A stretch of 64,000 bases of DNA from Radiobacillus deserti (GTDB lineage: Bacteria > Bacillota > Bacilli > Bacillales > Amphibacillaceae): positions 3,348,001-3,412,000 of the forward strand of contig NZ_CP041666.1 of NCBI RefSeq assembly GCF_007301515.1, read 5' to 3'. A model generated the notes under the pieces. The model made no database searches, was not told the DNA's origin, and was given only the letters and a program-made list of their open reading frames with translations. Both the position numbers and the translations under genes were made by a program. Shown piece after piece: positions 59,704 to 64,000 of the stretch (within the stretch, counting starts at the first letter, position 1; each line of letters starts with the position of its first letter).

Positions 59704-61218
59704 TTACTTTTTCTCTCTCTTTTTAATACGACCTATTCCAAGTTGCCTTGCCTCTATTCTTAATGCTCTAATTAGACTAATGGCCATTAAAGCGATAATA
59801 ATGGAAAAAGGTAACGCAGCTATAATCATTATATTTTGTAATGCTTGCAATCCACCTGAATAAAGAAGCACAATGGCAATCGCTGAAAGTAAAATCCCCC
59901 ATGTAAATTTTACTTTATTACCAGGCGAGTGGGACCCATTTGTCGTCATCATACCTAGCACATACGTGCCTGAATCTGCAGATGTAATAAAAAAAGATGC
60001 AATTAGCACGATGGCAGTTACGGATGTTACTAGCGACAATGGATAGTGTGAAAAAACACCAAATAACGATTCTTCTGTAGATAGGCTTGATATGTTTGCA
60101 ATTCCATCATGTTCGAGTGCAATGGCCGATCCACCGAATGTAGAGAACCATATAAATACAACAACGGAAGGAATGAGCAGCACATAAAAAACAAATTCCC
60201 TAATACTTCTCCCTTTCGAAACACGGGCAATAAAGATTCCAACAAATGGGGACCATGCAATCCACCACGCCCAATAGAAAATGGTCCATCCATTAATCCA
60301 TCCACGAATATCTTCATTTAAAGGTGCTATCCTAAAACTCATTTGTGGTAATGTTTGTATATATCCCCCAATTGTGTCTGTAAACAGATTTAAAATAAAT
60401 AACGTTGGACCGAATAAAAACATAAGCAAAAGTAAAACTCCAGCTAAGATCATGTTAGCGTTACTTAATATTTTTATACCCTTCCCTAATCCGGACCATG
60501 CTGAAATGAGAAATAGAACCGTAACAATGGCGATAATAATGAATTGTACCCAAATATTGGACGGTAAACCAAACAAATATCCTAACCCACCATTGATTTG
60601 AACGGCTCCAAATCCAAGCGAAGTGGCTACACCAAGAACTGTTGCTAAAACAGAAAAGATATCTATACCTTTTCCAGTAACACCGTACACCTTATCGCCA
60701 AAAATCGGCTCTAACGTAGCACTAATTAAACTCAACTTCTTATGTCGGAAATGGAAGTAGGCAATCGCTAAAGCAACGATGGCATATATACCCCAAGCGT
60801 GAATTCCCCAATGAAAGAATGTAAAACGAAGAGCATCCTTTATGGCCTGATCGGTTCCAACCTCACCAGTAGGCGAGCTTATAGCATAATGGCTAATTGG
60901 TTCTGCCGATCCATAGAAAACAAGTCCAATCCCCATTCCAGCACTAAATAACATAGCAATCCATGTGGGGGTAGAAAATTCAGGTTTTTCATCTTGGTTT
61001 CCGAGCTTTATTCGCCCAATAGGCGAAACAAGTAAAAATAAACAGATACCAAGAACAATAGTGACCAGGATTAAGTAATACCACCCAAAGGCATCCGAAA
61101 AGAAGTCTTGAATATTTGCTGTAGCCGTCTCTAAGGCACCTGGGATGATTATTCCTGTAACTACGAGTAGAGAAAGGATAATAATTGAAATGTAAAACAC
61201 TATATAACGTTCTTTCAT
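59704..61218 (-). CDS. BCCT-family osmolyte transporter
   Basis: A sodium-coupled betaine/choline/carnitine-type transporter, 504 residues, twelve membrane segments. Family blocks are GMGIGLVFYGSAEPISHY near residue 96 and the WTIFYWAWWIAWSPFVGIFI region near 315 with the aromatic substrate box. The short charged termini resemble OpuD/BetL. Substrate is probably glycine betaine; some BCCT members also carry ectoine. It is monocistronic behind AGGAGG. Confidence 0.93.
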   Translation of the reverse strand: MKERYIVFYISIIILSLLVVTGIIIPGALETATANIQDFFSDAFGWYYLILVTIVLGICLFLLVSPIGRIKLGNQDEKPEFSTPTWIAMLFSAGMGIGLVFYGSAEPISHYAISSPTGEVGTDQAIKDALRFTFFHWGIHAWGIYAIVALAIAYFHFRHKKLSLISATLEPIFGDKVYGVTGKGIDIFSVLATVLGVATSLGFGAVQINGGLGYLFGLPSNIWVQFIIIAIVTVLFLISAWSGLGKGIKILSNANMILAGVLLLLMFLFGPTLFILNLFTDTIGGYIQTLPQMSFRIAPLNEDIRGWINGWTIFYWAWWIAWSPFVGIFIARVSKGRSIREFVFYVLLIPSVVVFIWFSTFGGSAIALEHDGIANISSLSTEESLFGVFSHYPLSLVTSVTAIVLIASFFITSADSGTYVLGMMTTNGSHSPGNKVKFTWGILLSAIAIVLLYSGGLQALQNIMIIAALPFSIIIALMAISLIRALRIEARQLGIGRIKKREKK

Positions 61219-61346
61219 CTCGCGACCTCCTACAATTGTTAACGATATAAATAGTGTTTTCTTTTTTTGCTTATATAATGTAAACAGATATCATTTATTT
61301 AAGTCAGGTCCATTGCTAAGGACTAATCATCCAGCGCAAATCAAAC

Positions 61347-61370
61347 AGGACTTCCCAAAAAGGAAGTCCT
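61347..61370 (-). terminator. Terminator of the ABC-2 exporter operon
   Basis: A 9 bp stem (AGGACTTCC / GGAAGTCCT, T-rich loop) 20 bp after the permease stop. Confidence 0.8.
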
Positions 61371-61389
61371 CTAGTCATATCTTAATGCT

Positions 61390-63015
61390 TTATACTTTAA
61401 CAAAGTCTTTAGAAAAAAATTTAACCCAAATCACGATATTTGCAATAAGCAACAGGATACTATAGAGCAATACCCCAAAAGGAAGATGTAAGACTGCATA
61501 ATGAATTACTCCCAGAATTACCGCAAAAATAAATAGTAGAATACTCTTAAACGTTCCATCCTGTTGGGTAACTCCAAACGGCTGAGTAAAAGGCAGCTGT
61601 TTTCCATTAATGACGTAATATGAAACAACAGTATATAAAAAACTAGCTAATCCTAATGTAAGAAATTGAACCAAAACATGTATAGGAAAGAGAAACGAAT
61701 ACCCTATCCCGATTAATAAGAAAATAGGAAGATATAATTGGACATATGCCGCTTTTATTGCTGCTTTTGTAACGTTCCTCCTATCAGAGATGGGAAGAAT
61801 ACCATAAATCCAAGCACCCTTGTATTTCTCTGAAGATAAAAGCATTTGGGCTACGGTCGACATAAACACTAAGCTTCCATAAAAGGTAACAAAATATTTA
61901 CTATCCCTTACATCTGCTAGTGAACCAAATTGTAATTGATTTAGTATAAATAGGAACGGAATAAAAACAGAAAAAATCATTGGTGGATACACCTTAAGCT
62001 TAAATTCTCTCTCATTCTTCATCATCGTTAAAGCGAAATGAAATAACTGTTTGGATTCCTTATTTCTATTCCAGATCCGTCCCATCCACACATACCAAAG
62101 ATTTCGGTTCTTTTTTTTACTTTGGCTTGAATTTAGAAGCTTTTCCATGTTCCGTTCAAAGGAAGAGATAAATTTCACATAAAGAAGCATTGATAAAACT
62201 GGCATAATCAATCCAAGCCCAGCCAACGTTACATAGAACGGGGTACTTGAACCGTTTAACACCACTTCAAACCATGCACTGTACCAGAACGGGGGAAGCA
62301 AGAATTGCCACCAGTGCGGCTGCATAACGATATCCAGGTTTATAAACTCAAAAGATCTCGCCACTAATTGCGTTCCTATAACCATACCAACAGTCATTAG
62401 AATTTGCACATAGTTAATGATATCTTTCAGCTTTTCCCCATCAAAAAATTGTAAAACAAGCATATGAGCCAGTGCGGTAACCATAATAATCCCTAATGCG
62501 ATGAAGATGAGTTGCAGTAGAAATAAAAGGAAAAATATAATTCCTTGATTGACTAATCCAACGATTAACGGAATGATGGTAAGAGCACCAACGATAAACA
62601 ACATGTAAATGGTAATGTGTATAATTTTTGCGGCATTAATCGTTCTTTTATCGATTGGCTTCGTATGCAGTGTTACTTTATCTCGAACATCTAACAGGAC
62701 GGTAGAAAAATCGGAAATCATTGTCGTCATGAGAAAGAAAATTATAATACTAAAAATAAAGGTCATTTGATAGATATAGGAATCTCCCCACATGAACAGT
62801 AAGAGTAGTAAACTGAATAGAACATAAATCCAAAGTGAACGAATGAACTGATTGCCTTCTCGTTTTTTTCCATCATTCAAAATGGTTGGGACTCTTCGTT
62901 CATCCAACGTAAGCTTCATTCCTAGTATGCTGCGCAATACTGGATAATCAATCTTCATGGAACGAAAGACGCCTTCTAATCGATCGAGAAGCTTCAATGT
63001 CCTGAAATCATTCAT
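61390..63015 (-). CDS. ABC-2-type exporter permease (YthQ-like)
   Basis: A membrane protein of 541 residues with about twelve hydrophobic segments and a long basic loop around residues 300-340 (SSQSKKKNRNLWYVWMGRIW). It overlaps the ATPase gene by 8 bp and uses ATG 63015 with GGGAGAG before it. The pair resembles YthP/YthQ of B. subtilis, an exporter of unknown substrate. Family placement rests on context, length and topology. Confidence 0.78.
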   Translation of the reverse strand: MNDFRTLKLLDRLEGVFRSMKIDYPVLRSILGMKLTLDERRVPTILNDGKKREGNQFIRSLWIYVLFSLLLLLFMWGDSYIYQMTFIFSIIIFFLMTTMISDFSTVLLDVRDKVTLHTKPIDKRTINAAKIIHITIYMLFIVGALTIIPLIVGLVNQGIIFFLLFLLQLIFIALGIIMVTALAHMLVLQFFDGEKLKDIINYVQILMTVGMVIGTQLVARSFEFINLDIVMQPHWWQFLLPPFWYSAWFEVVLNGSSTPFYVTLAGLGLIMPVLSMLLYVKFISSFERNMEKLLNSSQSKKKNRNLWYVWMGRIWNRNKESKQLFHFALTMMKNEREFKLKVYPPMIFSVFIPFLFILNQLQFGSLADVRDSKYFVTFYGSLVFMSTVAQMLLSSEKYKGAWIYGILPISDRRNVTKAAIKAAYVQLYLPIFLLIGIGYSFLFPIHVLVQFLTLGLASFLYTVVSYYVINGKQLPFTQPFGVTQQDGTFKSILLFIFAVILGVIHYAVLHLPFGVLLYSILLLIANIVIWVKFFSKDFVKV

Positions 63016-63796
63016 AACCATCTCTCCCGTGCATGACATGAACGATATTTTGAGCAATTTCTTTATGTTGATTAAATCCAGTTAATTCATTAAAAATTTC
63101 TTCCAACGTGCCATCTTTATTCTGTTGCTTTAATTGTTCAAATGTTCCATCTGCTACGATTTTTCCATTCGATAATAAAATGATTCGGTTACTGATTTTC
63201 TCAACTACTTCCATAATGTGAGAAGAATAAAAAATCGTTTTTCCTTCCCTTGCTAGTTGGGAAAGAAGCTCCTTTACAATCATTACGCTATTTGCATCCA
63301 AACCACTTAAAGGCTCATCTAAAAACAATAAATCTGGATTATGTACTAAACTGGAAATAAGCAAAACTTTTTGTTTCATTCCCTTAGAAAAGGAAGATAA
63401 TCGAGTATCAAGAGCGTGGTCAATGTTTAGAAGCTTGCTAAGCTGGATTATCTTTTCAATGACATCTGATTCGTCTAATCCGTATAAACCACCTACAAAG
63501 GTTAAGTATTCAAAGGCAGTAAGGTTGTCGTAAACCTCTGCATTTTCCGGTACATATCCAATTCGCTTCTTAAATACGGTAGTTTCATTAGAAATGTCTT
63601 TTCCAAATATTTCTACCCGACCATCATACTGATCAATTAGTCCAAGCAGAATTTTTACGGTTGTACTCTTCCCCGCGCCGTTTGGCCCAATATAGCCAAT
63701 TATTTGTCCTTTATACACATCGAGATTAATGGAATCAATTACCTTTTTAGACCCGTATTGTTTTGACATGTTCATAATAGATAATACTTTTTCCAA
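63008..63796 (-). CDS. ABC exporter ATP-binding protein (YthP-like)
   Basis: A stand-alone ATPase of 262 residues: Walker A GPNGAGKST, Q-loop GYVPENAEVYDNLTAFEYL, signature FSKGMKQK, Walker B LLFLDEPLSGLDAN and SSHIMEVVEK. These mark ABC-2 (drug/bacitracin type) exporters. The start is TTG 63796 with GGAG 8 bases before it. It is translated together with the permease downstream. Confidence 0.93.
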   Translation of the reverse strand: MEKVLSIMNMSKQYGSKKVIDSINLDVYKGQIIGYIGPNGAGKSTTVKILLGLIDQYDGRVEIFGKDISNETTVFKKRIGYVPENAEVYDNLTAFEYLTFVGGLYGLDESDVIEKIIQLSKLLNIDHALDTRLSSFSKGMKQKVLLISSLVHNPDLLFLDEPLSGLDANSVMIVKELLSQLAREGKTIFYSSHIMEVVEKISNRIILLSNGKIVADGTFEQLKQQNKDGTLEEIFNELTGFNQHKEIAQNIVHVMHGRDGYE

Positions 63797-63877
63797 AATA
63801 CCATCTCCCCACCCAATTATTTCCTTTATACTACCATATTTTCACCAGACTCTTGTATGTCTTTATAATAAAAAAAA

Positions 63878-63893
63878 CTATTCGTTAGAATAG
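63878..63893. terminator. Small bidirectional terminator
   Basis: A 6 bp stem (CTATTC / GAATAG, 4-base loop) with A and T runs of seven or more on both sides, just after the stop of the partial gene entering from the right. Confidence 0.75.
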
Positions 63894-63900
63894 CCTTTTT

Positions 63901-64000
63901 TTATGTAGCTTCCAGTTGCTTTGATTTTGCTTTTACTACACCTTGTATTCTCTGTCTTAATTTTATTCCTCCTATTACCCATAACCAGCTATAAAAGAAG
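63901..64000 (-). CDS. C-terminus of a gene entering from the right edge
   Basis: The last 32 codons of a minus-strand gene: a hydrophobic stretch FFYSWLWVIGGIKLRQ followed by a basic end RIQGVVKAKSKQLEAT and TAA, with a terminator directly after. It reads as the end of a membrane protein. Family not recognisable from this piece. Confidence 0.6.
   Translation of the reverse strand, partial: FFYSWLWVIGGIKLRQRIQGVVKAKSKQLEAT

Noticed and set aside
1..64000. CRISPR array, prophage, insertion sequence, tRNA or rRNA genes
   Set aside because: I found no regularly spaced repeats, transposase or phage genes, and no sequence that folds as tRNA or matches rRNA.

Overview
The window is a stretch of chromosome from a low-GC Gram-positive bacterium of the family Bacillaceae, probably a salt-tolerant genus of the Halobacillus/Virgibacillus/Pontibacillus type. 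The evidence is strong AGGAGG-type ribosome binding sites with frequent GTG and TTG starts, and families typical of Bacillus: TnrA, an AlaR/AlaT pair, mtlARFD, a lic operon with its LicR regulator, an FbpA-like small protein, an immune-inhibitor-A protease and CcpA-type cre sites. A BCCT osmolyte transporter and an ectoine-hydrolase-like operon suggest life in saline habitats. I see no rRNA, tRNA, CRISPR array, prophage or insertion sequence. The only repeats are three copies of a ~235 bp non-coding element and a smaller GTGCCTGTCAC-type inverted repeat.

Layout. 1-6.4 kb: argCJ start (argJ runs off the left edge) behind a promoter with a perfect ARG box; a fumarylacetoacetate-hydrolase-family gene; repeat copy 1; a PfkB sugar kinase; and a polar/basic amino-acid ABC transporter. 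6.4-13.4 kb: an oligo-beta-glucoside (lichenan/cellobiose) PTS operon licB-licC-licA-GH1-licH, followed by a licR regulator gene broken by two small insertions. 13.4-20.2 kb: thioredoxin-reductase-like flavoprotein, AEC carrier with a split ThrE-type exporter, phosphoesterase, methyltransferase, and a dipeptidase/gamma-glutamyl hydrolase pair. 20.5-22.6 kb: a tightly coupled SDR / QueA-paralogue / VOC operon, then repeat copy 2. 22.8-30 kb: TauE-type exporter, ZIP transporter and the mannitol operon mtlA-mtlR-mtlF-mtlD. 30.2-37.4 kb: amidase, LysE-type exporter, isochorismatase-like hydrolase, MATE pump, a PadR-controlled membrane-protein set and a glycosyltransferase. 38 kb: two tiny genes.

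38.4-46.9 kb holds the most interesting block: five co-directional genes (DoeA-like ectoine hydrolase, Cys/Met-type PLP enzyme, M20 deacetylase, homoserine dehydrogenase without an ACT domain, aldehyde dehydrogenase) downstream of a PucR regulator and tnrA. They read as a nitrogen-scavenging pathway for ectoine or a related compound. The usual aminotransferase is missing and two enzymes not found in the classical pathway are present. A BCCT carrier lies 15 kb away.

47-64 kb: ABC exporter, secreted M6 protease, repeat copy 3, HesB-like protein, CBO0543-family membrane protein, an SsuABC-like importer of unknown substrate, an 890 bp gene-poor stretch with a tiny broken membrane-protein gene, alaR-alaT, a DUF2268 protease, a Gly/Trp-rich 83-residue protein, a BCCT transporter, an ABC-2 exporter pair and the tail of a further membrane protein leaving the window.
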